NCBI GenBank assembly: GCA_015296085.1
Contig: DVDT01000066.1
Span: 1 to 47,703 of the forward strand
From: Trichormus sp. M33_DOE_039
Lineage (GTDB): Bacteria > Cyanobacteriota > Cyanobacteriia > Cyanobacteriales > Nostocaceae
Reading direction: 5' to 3'
Length of the DNA: 47,703 bases
Shown here: in pieces, positions 34,428 through 41,937 of the stretch
Layout of the letters: each line of letters opens with the position of its first letter
How positions within the stretch are numbered: the stretch's first letter is position 1
The notes under the pieces: model-generated
The model's database searches: none
What the model was told of the DNA's origin: nothing
The model's input: the letters and a program-made list of their open reading frames with translations, nothing else
Made by a program: the position numbers and the translations under genes

Positions 34428-35135
34428 CTAGAAGAATGCTGCTTGATGACGAATCAAGTTAAAGAATTCTTCACGAGTTTTTTGGTCTTCTTGGAATACG
34501 CCCACCATTGCGCTAGTTACAGTCCAAGAGCCAGGTTTCTGCACACCCCGCATCACCATGCACATATGGGTGGCTTCCATGACTACTGCTACTCCCTGCG
34601 GTTCTAAGATAGTTTGGATTGCTTCGGCAATTTGACGGGTTAGTCTTTCTTGTACTTGCAAGCGACGGGAATACATCTCGACAATTCGGGCTAGCTTACT
34701 TAATCCCACTACTTTTTGGTTAGGGATGTAAGCAACGTGCGCTCTACCCATAAAGGGCAACATGTGATGTTCGCAGAGGCTAAAGAAGTTAATGTCTCGG
34801 ACTAGTACCATCTCGTTATGGCCTTCGTCAAAGACTGCTCCGTTGATGAGTTCTTCTAAGGATTGGTTGTAGCCACTGGTTAAAAACCGCATTGCCTCTG
34901 CTACACGCTTGGGAGTTTTCAATAAACCTTCCCGTTCTGGATCTTCACCAACACCTACTAATATTGATCTGACAGCATCCATCATTTGTTCCATGTGTTC
35001 ATCAGAAGGTGGATGCAATTCTGCCTGTCGCCCGTTGTGGGTATTGCGGTCTGGTCTGGTGTTGATGGCTTCTGCTAAATCGGGAATTAGAGGTGATTGT
35101 GAGCGATTAGAACCGTTGGAACTTGCAATAGTCAT
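34428..35135 (-). CDS. folE: GTP cyclohydrolase I
   Basis: The 235-residue enzyme converts GTP to dihydroneopterin triphosphate, the first step of folate and pterin synthesis. Zinc and active-site residues are in [20 protein letters not shown] and in the Cys/His segment [16 protein letters not shown]. The fold-typical [20 protein letters not shown] helix is present. The N-terminal 60 residues are a variable, Ser/Asn-rich extension. It lies upstream of trpF's convergent end and 250 bp downstream of the dehydrogenase gene. Confidence 0.96.
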   Translation of the reverse strand: MTIASSNGSNRSQSPLIPDLAEAINTRPDRNTHNGRQAELHPPSDEHMEQMMDAVRSILVGVGEDPEREGLLKTPKRVAEAMRFLTSGYNQSLEELINGAVFDEGHNEMVLVRDINFFSLCEHHMLPFMGRAHVAYIPNQKVVGLSKLARIVEMYSRRLQVQERLTRQIAEAIQTILEPQGVAVVMEATHMCMVMRGVQKPGSWTVTSAMVGVFQEDQKTREEFFNLIRHQAAFF

Positions 35136-35381
35136 GATGTCAATACTTGGTTATGGTTGAATTTTGTTTGATTAGACTTCTTGCATAAATACTTTGGTGT
35201 TGCTGACAAGATGATTTCCCAGCTCACGCAAAGGCGCAAAGAAGAACGCAGAAAAATAACTATGGAAGTTATGTATTCGGATGGTTCAATTATTTTTGCA
35301 AGAGGTCTATTAGTGATTAGTCATTAGTTATTGGTCATTTGCTATGGATGAAGCACAAATGAGCAGCAACAAACAACTAAA

Positions 35382-36107
35382 TTAGAGTGCGCCAGCACTG
35401 GGCATCAGAGTCAATTCGTCGATAACTGCTTGCGGTGGTAACAAGGCAGTATGCAGAATTGATTCAGCCACCATTTCTGGGGTGAGCATTTGGGAACGGT
35501 CAAAGTCAGCATGAACGGTTTCTGTGTCCCATAGTTCAGTGTTAACAGAGCCAGGGCAAATAGTAGTGACACGAATTCCGTGGGCGCGTTCTTCCTGTGC
35601 CAGCGTTTGAGACAGAGCCAGTAAACCAAATTTACTTACACAATAAGCACCCCAGTTAGGAAAGGTTTGTTTGGCAGCTATGGAGGCGACATTGATAATT
35701 GTCCCTGTACCTCTAATCCGCATTCCAGGCAGAATTCCTTGAATACACTGCAATACGCTGGTCAGGTTCAAGTCAATCACTTTTTGCCAGTCTGCAAGAG
35801 GGGTTTCACTTAAGGTGGCTGTGTAACCCATGCCCGCATTGTTGACCAAAATATCTATATCTCCAAAATCTAGGGCGATCGCCTGCATTTTTGCTTTTAC
35901 TTGCGATACTTCCGCTAAATCTACAGCGTAGGCTTTGGCTGTCACTCCAGAATTTTGTGTTGCTGCGGCTACAGCTTCTAACTTATCTAGAGAACGGCTC
36001 ACTAAAGCTACATCTATGCCTGCTTTGATAAAAGCCAATGCTGTTGCTTTGCCAATTCCACTACTTGCCCCAGTAATTAAAGCGCGTCGTTTCTGCTCCA
36101 AACTCAT
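35382..36107 (-). CDS. Short-chain dehydrogenase/reductase
   Basis: This is an about 241-residue NAD(P)-dependent oxidoreductase. Cofactor motif ALITGASSGIGKATA is followed by NNAGMG, the catalytic Ser in NVASIAA, and YCVSK with Tyr and Lys. The ATG at 36107 has GGGAGA just upstream; an ATG at 36149 would add 14 residues and cannot be excluded. The substrate is unknown. It lies between accA and folE on the same strand; the same order is recalled for Nostoc relatives, so a link to fatty-acid or alkane metabolism is possible but unproven. Confidence 0.92.
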   Translation of the reverse strand: MSLEQKRRALITGASSGIGKATALAFIKAGIDVALVSRSLDKLEAVAAATQNSGVTAKAYAVDLAEVSQVKAKMQAIALDFGDIDILVNNAGMGYTATLSETPLADWQKVIDLNLTSVLQCIQGILPGMRIRGTGTIINVASIAAKQTFPNWGAYCVSKFGLLALSQTLAQEERAHGIRVTTICPGSVNTELWDTETVHADFDRSQMLTPEMVAESILHTALLPPQAVIDELTLMPSAGAL

Positions 36108-36373
36108 GCTGTCTCCCAATTTTTTGGCAGTTTTGCCAGCTTTGTCCATCCCATTATGAAAATCTTTCGGCGGAAGTAGATTAAATTAATCTTAAATTCC
36201 GATGATTTTCTTTGAAAAATGCTACTATTGTTTGTTATTATTAGTGTCCTAATTAAGCGTTTCCACCACAGGACAAAGAATAATAGCCTGATACATCAGG
36301 TCACGTCATTAAAGTTAGTTAAGGAATAATGCACAAACCTCTCACTAAGAGTGGATTTGCCATAGATACATAA

Positions 36374-36421
36374 TGCCTGTGGCTGTAATTGATTGTTAAA
36401 AATCATTAAGAGCCACAGGCA
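36374..36421 (-). terminator. Hairpin after accA
   Basis: TGCCTGTGGCT (36374-36384) and AGCCACAGGCA (36411-36421) are perfect 11-bp arms about 45 bp beyond the accA stop. There is no clear T-run, so terminator function is likely but not certain. The rest of the gap 36150-36466 shows no gene. Confidence 0.55.
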
Positions 36422-36466
36422 ATTATAACATTGCAATTGTGTCAATGAGCTATTTTCTAACGCTTG

Positions 36467-37447
36467 TTAATGAGCAACTTCCGTAAAAACGCCAATTTTG
36501 CGGAATTTTTCATAGCGTAGTTGCCGCCTTTCTTGAGATGTTAAACGATTTAGATCTTCTAAATTATCTAGTAGTACTTGTTTGAGGGTATTAGCGGCTT
36601 GCAGAGGCTCGGTATGTGCGCCACCAATAGGTTCAGGCAGAATTTGGTCAATGATGCCCAAGTTTTTTAGGTCATGGGAGACGATTTTCAAGGCTACGGC
36701 GGCTTGGGGAGCTTTACCAGCGTCCTTCCATAAAATTGCGGCGCAGGCTTCGGGGGTAGCCACAGTGTAGACGGCGTGTTCAAACATTAAGAGGCGATCG
36801 CCCACACCAATACCCAAAGCACCGCCAGAACCACCTTCGCCGATGACTGTACAGATAATGGGTACATCCAGGGAGAACATCTCACGCAGATTATAGGCGA
36901 TCGCTTCCCCTGCACCTTGGCGTTCTGCGACCACTGTGGGTAAAGCACCGGGTGTATCAATAAATGTCAAAATCGGCATACTAAACTTATTGGCATGTTC
37001 CATCAGGCGCATCGCTTTGCGATAACCCCCAGGAGTAGCCATACCGAAATTTCGAGCGATATTATCTTTGGTATCGCGTCCTTTTTGATGACCCAACATC
37101 ACCACAGGTTGACCACCTAAACGAGCCACACCACCAATTAAAGCCGGATCATCACTGCCAGAGCGATCGCCATGTAATTCCATCCATTCATCACTAATAG
37201 CCTGAATGTAATCTAAGGTACTAGGGCGGCGGGGATGACGGGCAACTTGCAGGCGTTGAGCAGGAGATAGAGTGCTAAAAATCTCCTCTCGCAGTTCCAT
37301 AGCGCGTGTTTCCAGCTTGCGAATTTCCCCAGAAACATCAACACCATTCTCCTCTGCCAGTTGCCGAATTTGGTCAATTCGGTTTGCTAGTTCTGCTAAA
37401 GGCTTTTCAAAATCCAACAGTAAAGGTTTACGCTCGGTAGTAGCCAT
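36467..37447 (-). CDS. accA: Acetyl-CoA carboxylase carboxyltransferase alpha subunit
   Basis: The 326-residue AccA transfers the carboxyl group from biotin to acetyl-CoA, giving malonyl-CoA, the entry to fatty-acid synthesis. Typical segments are [40 protein letters not shown] and the glycine-rich [18 protein letters not shown]. It normally works with AccD, AccB and AccC, none of which is in the window. It sits just downstream of aar and ado, placing precursor supply beside alkane synthesis. A heptamer-repeat spacer separates it from aar. Confidence 0.97.
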   Translation of the reverse strand: MATTERKPLLLDFEKPLAELANRIDQIRQLAEENGVDVSGEIRKLETRAMELREEIFSTLSPAQRLQVARHPRRPSTLDYIQAISDEWMELHGDRSGSDDPALIGGVARLGGQPVVMLGHQKGRDTKDNIARNFGMATPGGYRKAMRLMEHANKFSMPILTFIDTPGALPTVVAERQGAGEAIAYNLREMFSLDVPIICTVIGEGGSGGALGIGVGDRLLMFEHAVYTVATPEACAAILWKDAGKAPQAAVALKIVSHDLKNLGIIDQILPEPIGGAHTEPLQAANTLKQVLLDNLEDLNRLTSQERRQLRYEKFRKIGVFTEVAH

Positions 37448-37581
37448 AAGTTAGGGATTGGGTATTAGGGATTGGGTATTGGGTATTGGGGACTGGGTAT
37501 TGGGTATTGGGTATTGGGTATTGGGAATCATCTTTTCTTCTATTCCCCCAGTCCCCAGTCCCTAGTCCCCAGTCCCCAGTC
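37448..37581. repeat. STRR heptamer tract between accA and aar
   Basis: About 11 copies of TATTGGG-type heptamers (with GATTGGG and GACTGGG variants) fill the left half. CCCCAGT-type heptamers fill the right half, so the two halves can fold into a long hairpin. It is the most extended repeat tract of this kind in the window. Confidence 0.9.
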
Positions 37582-38601
37582 TTAAACCAGCAGTGGTCTA
37601 AACCCATGTTTGACTGAAGCTCGACCAATCTGCTCCATTTTGTCTACGGTAATCTGATTGCGCCCCCAAGAAAAGTTCGTGTATAACTTCTCAAATTCCA
37701 GCAGCATCGATTCAGCAAAACAAGCGAATAACTGGCGTGCTGGCACGTCCATATTGACGATTTTCATAATCTTCCAGTCAATATCTAAAGAATGCTCAAC
37801 AATGCCCCCATTCAGGACATACACACCAGGATGCTGTACTTTAGTTGCTAGGTTTTTGGGATAGCCACCATCAATTAACAAGCAAGGTTTTTTCAAGGTT
37901 ATGGGATCAATTTCTACACCTTTGGGCATACTAGCTACCCAAACTACAATATCAGCTTGGGGTAGGGCTTCATCCAAAGTCATGATTTTTCCCCGTCCCA
38001 GTTCTGTTTGCAATTCCTGGAGACGTTCTTGGTTACGGGCTATGAGCAAAAGTTCTTTGACATCGGTTTTAGCATCTAGCCAACGAGTCACAGCAGAGCC
38101 AATATCACCAGTAGCCCCACATATAGCTACTGTGGCTTGGGAAAGGTCAATTCCTAGTTGTTGTGATGCCGCTTCTACTTGGCGGCAGATAATGTAAGCT
38201 GTGTGAGTATTACCTGTAGTAAAGCGTTCAAACTCTAGCTTGATGTTACGGACTTGTTGAAACTGTTCCAAGTTAAAGTTTTCAAAAATGATTGAGGAAA
38301 AACCACCTAAAGCCGTAATATTGATGCCATGCTTTTGTGCATGAGCCATAGCGTTAAGAATTTTACGCGTTGCAGCTTTAATCCGCCGATGTGCTAGCAT
38401 CTCTGGTAAAAAGCAAGACTCTACATACTTGCCTTCAATGACTTCACCAGTAATACTGGTGACTTTAATGTGATCGACTATTTGCGGTGGTGCGCTACAC
38501 CAAAAATCTAGCCCTTGATCAGCGTATTCTGGGTAGCCCAATTCTTGGGCCACCGCTTGAGCGTGTTCTAAACTTGTCAGATGTCCAATTAGACCAAACA
38601 T
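37582..38601 (-). CDS. aar: Long-chain acyl-[acyl carrier protein] reductase
   Basis: The 339-residue AAR reduces fatty acyl-ACP to fatty aldehyde with NADPH. The nucleotide-binding loop is [14 protein letters not shown]. The catalytic cysteine is Cys294 in RQLFACFAE, the same number as in the characterised Synechococcus enzyme. The N-terminal [18 protein letters not shown] is characteristic. It pairs with the ado product (39046-39741), which turns the aldehyde into an alkane. The genes are on the same strand, 445 bp apart, with a large hairpin between them, so they may be separately regulated. Confidence 0.97.
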   Translation of the reverse strand: MFGLIGHLTSLEHAQAVAQELGYPEYADQGLDFWCSAPPQIVDHIKVTSITGEVIEGKYVESCFLPEMLAHRRIKAATRKILNAMAHAQKHGINITALGGFSSIIFENFNLEQFQQVRNIKLEFERFTTGNTHTAYIICRQVEAASQQLGIDLSQATVAICGATGDIGSAVTRWLDAKTDVKELLLIARNQERLQELQTELGRGKIMTLDEALPQADIVVWVASMPKGVEIDPITLKKPCLLIDGGYPKNLATKVQHPGVYVLNGGIVEHSLDIDWKIMKIVNMDVPARQLFACFAESMLLEFEKLYTNFSWGRNQITVDKMEQIGRASVKHGFRPLLV

Positions 38602-38852
38602 GTAGTGATATATTAGGCGTGTGCTGTGCTAAAAGCGTGAAATTTGTGGGTAAGAGACTATACCTAACTCTTAAAAATACTATACAAAGTGTCAGCAGCG
38701 AGTGCTGTTAGTGCTAACGAGAGTTAAGCAGCGTACTGAATTGTCAGTTTTGAGTGATATCTAGGAATTTTTGCTAAATCTGTGCTTAGGTAATTGAGTA
38801 CAGAAATTGTTGTCCTAGGTGTTGCATATTTGCAGGATGATTTTGATAGTTT

Positions 38853-38915
38853 TGTGGGATGGGCCGGACAGCCCGTCCCTCGAATGTTTGGGCGGGCTGT
38901 CCGGCCCACCCCACA
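38853..38915. mobile_element. Long GC-rich inverted repeat between aar and ado
   Basis: TGTGGGATGGGCCGGACAGC.. (38853-38878) pairs with 38890-38915 over 26 bp with about two mismatches and an 11-base loop. It is strikingly GC-rich against an AT-rich gap and has no coding capacity, so a small non-autonomous repeat element is likely. It could also stop or stabilise the ado transcript. The rest of 38602-39045 shows no gene. Confidence 0.8.
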
Positions 38916-39045
38916 GGCATCATCTCTTCATTCAGCAATGCTTGTCCTAGCTGAATTTTGGTAGTTCACTGTGAGTTAAAATACATAGCAAGTATGATTT
39001 ATACTACACAGCAATAACTACACCCCGCTACACTCACAGCACTAT

Positions 39046-39741
39046 TTAAATAGTTGCCAGTCCATAAGCTGACAAGCGCATGATATCTCTGGTAGTGAAG
39101 CCGATATTGCTCAAGGCTTCTCCATACTGAATCATAAAATCTTCCACTAGGGCATCTTTTTCCATAGCGAGAGTTGCTGCATCTGCTTCTACTTGGTTGA
39201 GCATTTTCCAAACTAAGGGCAGATTTTGACGGTTAGCTGCTTCTAACTCTGCTTTTGAGTCGGCAAAATGTTCTTTGAGCCAAACTTCCCCAAAGTTGAG
39301 GTGACTGTATTCTTCTTTGACTACTCCCTCAGTGATTTTGCGAGCAAAATCATCAGCTACGGGGATATAGATGTTGTATGCTGCGATCGCAAAACATTCA
39401 ATAATCAAAGCTTGAATTAACAAACAAGTAACTACTTTACCTTCAGCTGCTGCTACTTGGAAATTGCCATGCAACCCAGCAAAAAACTCCTTAGCAAACT
39501 GCATATCTGGAGCGACTTCCAGATTACGTCCACAAGCTTCAAACCCTTTCTTATGGCGATTTTCCATCTTGGAGAGACGAATCAACTCATCTTTATGTTC
39601 TGGCAGCAGTTCAGCTAGTGTGATGTAATTTTCATGAGCTTCTTGTTCACCTTCAATCACGATCGCATTGATGCGGCTATAAGCATCTTTGTATGTTTCG
39701 CTCTTGAAATCAATTTCTAAATCGGCTGCAACCTGCTGCAT
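39046..39741 (-). CDS. ado: Aldehyde deformylating oxygenase
   Basis: The 231-residue di-iron, ferritin-like enzyme splits fatty aldehydes into alkanes and formate using oxygen. The two iron-binding ExxH motifs are visible: [15 protein letters not shown] with [13 protein letters not shown], and [12 protein letters not shown] with [13 protein letters not shown]. The C-terminal [20 protein letters not shown] is typical. Length is standard. It lies upstream of aar on the same strand and is divergent from an ABC permease gene. Confidence 0.97.
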   Translation of the reverse strand: MQQVAADLEIDFKSETYKDAYSRINAIVIEGEQEAHENYITLAELLPEHKDELIRLSKMENRHKKGFEACGRNLEVAPDMQFAKEFFAGLHGNFQVAAAEGKVVTCLLIQALIIECFAIAAYNIYIPVADDFARKITEGVVKEEYSHLNFGEVWLKEHFADSKAELEAANRQNLPLVWKMLNQVEADAATLAMEKDALVEDFMIQYGEALSNIGFTTRDIMRLSAYGLATI

Positions 39742-39969
39742 AATATCTTTTCTCCTGTAACCTGAATCATTTGATACCGAAATCTAACTTACCCCATGAT
39801 TTTAGGGTAATGCCTATCGTTGTTTAATTTTACTTAACAAGCCACTATGTTATAGATTAGCTTTTGCTGGGTGTGATAGCTCTACCAATTTAACCAATTC
39901 AATAGATCATGACTAAAATTATTTAAATTTGTGGCAGTAATTCCTTCAAAATGGGAATTGAGAAAGCAG

Positions 39970-40013
39970 TGCGTTGGGGAGACACTGCGTTGGGGAGATA
40001 CTGCGTTGGGCGG
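39970..40013 (+). repeat. 16-bp tandem repeat upstream of the ABC permease
   Basis: TGCGTTGGGGAGACAC, TGCGTTGGGGAGATAC, then a partial TGCGTTGGGCGG. Translation through this repeat produces the artificial N-terminus of the long permease frame. The rest of the 39742-40136 gap shows no gene. Confidence 0.85.
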
Positions 40014-40136
40014 CAATGCCCGACTTGTAGCAACTGCCATCATTGGGCATTGGGTGCTAGGGTTAACATCTCGCTTGTCTCCTTTGTCTCTCTTATCTCT
40101 CCTAAACTTCTATCCCCTTACACCTCTACTGATCCC

Positions 40137-40964
40137 ATGTTTGACCCAAACAGGAGCCTAAAATTCGCTAATTTTTTGAGCCTAGCAGGATTAATACTGG
40201 GGGCTGTGATTGTGCTTTCACCACTATTGGTGGTTTTTCTCACATCCTTTGCACCTCCGGGTGCAAACATAGAAATTTTGCCCAAAAATAATTGGTCTTT
40301 CGCTAATTACCGCGATGCTTGGCACAGAGGCAAATTTTTATTAGCATTTGCTAATTCTACCTTGGTAGCGATCGCAGTGACGGCATTTCAAATTGTGACT
40401 TCGGCTTTGGCGGGTTATGCTTTGGCGCGGCTGAAGTTTCGCGGTAGACAAGCATTATTGTTAGTAGTTTTAGCTACCTTGGTAATTCCGTTTCAATTGT
40501 TGGTGATTCCCATTTTCTTGGTGCTGAAGTGGGGACACTTAATTAATACCTATGGAGCGTTAATTCTACCCACGGCCGTTAACGGTTTTGGAATTTTTCT
40601 CTTACGTCAATATTTCCAAACAATTCCCGTCGAGTTAGAAGAAGCAGCAACTATTGATGGGGCAAACAGACTACAAATTCTCTCTTTAGTCATGTTACCC
40701 TTAGCGCGTCCGGCCTTAGTGACGCTGTTTCTATTTACATTCATCGCGGAATGGAACGATTTATTTAAGCCGCTAGTATTTACAACCAGACCAGAATTAA
40801 GAACTGTACAGCTAGCATTGGCAGAATTTCAAGAGCAGTTTACCAACAATTGGCCTTTAATGATGGCGGCGGTAACAATTGCCACTGTGCCAGTAATGGT
40901 GTTGTTTCTGATTGGTCAGCGTCAGTTTATCAGAGGTATTGCCACCACTGGTATTAAGAATTGA
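40137..40964 (+). CDS. Carbohydrate-type ABC transporter permease (MalG-like)
   Basis: I start at the ATG at 40137. The 62 codons before it in frame run through tandem repeats and lack membrane character. The about 275-residue product has six membrane helices, beginning LAGLILGAVIVLSPLLVVFL. The ABC-contact loop is EEAATIDGANRLQILSLVML (EAA motif), and the end FLIGQRQFIRGIATTGIKN is typical of MalG-type subunits. It should pair with a MalF-like permease, a binding protein and an ATPase; none is adjacent. The substrate is probably a sugar or glycerol-phosphate. A MITE-like element starts 22 bp after the stop. Confidence 0.92.
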   Translation: MFDPNRSLKFANFLSLAGLILGAVIVLSPLLVVFLTSFAPPGANIEILPKNNWSFANYRDAWHRGKFLLAFANSTLVAIAVTAFQIVTSALAGYALARLKFRGRQALLLVVLATLVIPFQLLVIPIFLVLKWGHLINTYGALILPTAVNGFGIFLLRQYFQTIPVELEEAATIDGANRLQILSLVMLPLARPALVTLFLFTFIAEWNDLFKPLVFTTRPELRTVQLALAEFQEQFTNNWPLMMAAVTIATVPVMVLFLIGQRQFIRGIATTGIKN

Positions 40965-40985
40965 TCTGCCTTCATAAATAGAGAT

Positions 40986-41127
40986 CAGGACTTACGCATG
41001 AGTAACGAAAATCAAGGGTTTGGAGAAAGGGTGTAGGGGTATAGGCGTTCAAAACCCCTACACCCTTACACCCCTACACCCCTACACCCACCCGGACATA
41101 GCAAATAGTCTCTTTGCGTAAGTCCTG
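40986..41127. mobile_element. MITE-like element with 13-bp terminal inverted repeats
   Basis: CAGGACTTACGCA (40986-40998) and TGCGTAAGTCCTG (41115-41127) are perfect inverted ends. A 3-bp GAT flanks each side (40983-40985, 41128-41130) as a possible target duplication. Inside, GGGTGTAGGGGT (41029-41040) and ACCCCTACACCC (41054-41065) form a perfect 12-bp stem, followed by CCCTACA-type heptamers. It is 142 bp with no ORF. The end sequence is one I recall as frequent in Nostoc-group genomes. Confidence 0.85.
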
Positions 41128-41278
41128 GATATATCTATAGTCTTGAGAAAGAAAAACACCTCAAGACCAAACTTTGTAAACTAATGTTACGAAATGCGTA
41201 ATCCTTCCTATACACACTGAAGAATTTATTATCACATCACAACTCAATTACATATACACCCAAAAAGAGGCAACATTT

Positions 41279-41509
41279 ATGGAGATTCCATTCATAAAAG
41301 ATTTATTAAATGAGTTGAATACAATTGAGAACAACTCGGAAACAGAAAATGTGAGTGCAGATGTTGCCTCAGAAAATAACCAAGAATTACAAGATAATCT
41401 AAATAAAGGCGGTAATCAGGTAGAATTAAATGTTAATAGTAACAACATAGAAATTCAGAATTTTGGTGGAATATGTTGGGAAGAAGATGGACGTAAAATA
41501 TGTATTTAG
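41279..41509 (+). CDS. Small peptide with Gly-Gly site and two-Cys tail, possible RiPP precursor
   Basis: The 76-residue product is acidic and Asn-rich for the first 60 residues (NNSETENVSADVASENNQEL). It then has NFGG followed by the 12-residue tail ICWEEDGRKICI, with Cys at tail positions 2 and 11. A leader, a double-glycine site and a short Cys/Trp core is the layout of peptide precursors exported by C39-peptidase transporters. No modification enzyme or transporter is in the window, so this is a hypothesis. AAAGAGGC lies about eight bases upstream of the ATG. The gene has its own downstream hairpins. Alternatively it is a small unknown protein. Confidence 0.6.
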   Translation: MEIPFIKDLLNELNTIENNSETENVSADVASENNQELQDNLNKGGNQVELNVNSNNIEIQNFGGICWEEDGRKICI

Positions 41510-41543
41510 TTATTTCATCTTTATATTGCCTACATAGCTTTGT

Positions 41544-41592
41544 CTTAATTAGTTAGTTGAGAATCCAGATAAAAATAACCTAACTAATTAAG
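41544..41592 (+). repeat. 13-bp inverted repeat after the small peptide gene
   Basis: CTTAATTAGTTAG (41544-41556) and CTAACTAATTAAG (41580-41592) are perfect complements, 35 bp beyond the peptide stop. It could protect or end that mRNA. Confidence 0.7.
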
Positions 41593-41779
41593 TCTAACAA
41601 AATGATTAGCACTTACCCAAACCATCATACTTGATACCATTTTTGTATGAAGCTGCATAAAATGATAAACCCAAAAATTTTGCTTAGTAACTCTTTCAGT
41701 CTTTCCTTAATTCATGCAGATTCACAATAATTAGATATTAAATATTCACCATTGTAATTAATCAGGATACAGGTTGTTG

Positions 41780-41826
41780 ATACGGGCATAAATAATTCTA
41801 TGCCCGTATTATGTTTTTGTATTTTA
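41780..41826 (+). terminator. Rho-independent terminator upstream of the haemagglutinin-type gene
   Basis: ATACGGGCATA (41780-41790) and TATGCCCGTAT (41799-41809) pair perfectly, followed by TATGTTTTTGTATTTT. It separates the small peptide gene from the 41938 gene. No other gene is seen in 41510-41937. Confidence 0.85.
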
Positions 41827-41937
41827 AAATGCTATAAGCTTTAGTAAATATTCAAAAGTACATTGCTGTTTTAATTTAGTGTATTCTGACAGTTATTGAG
41901 TAACCAGTAATTCTTTGGAAAAGGTGCAAAATCTGGT

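Noticed and set aside
38724-38909. 61-residue open frame on the - strand
   Set aside because: It lies on the GC-rich inverted repeat and is an artefact of it.
39951-40136. Extended N-terminus of the ABC permease
   Set aside because: It runs through a 16-bp tandem repeat; the permease membrane pattern begins at the ATG at 40137.
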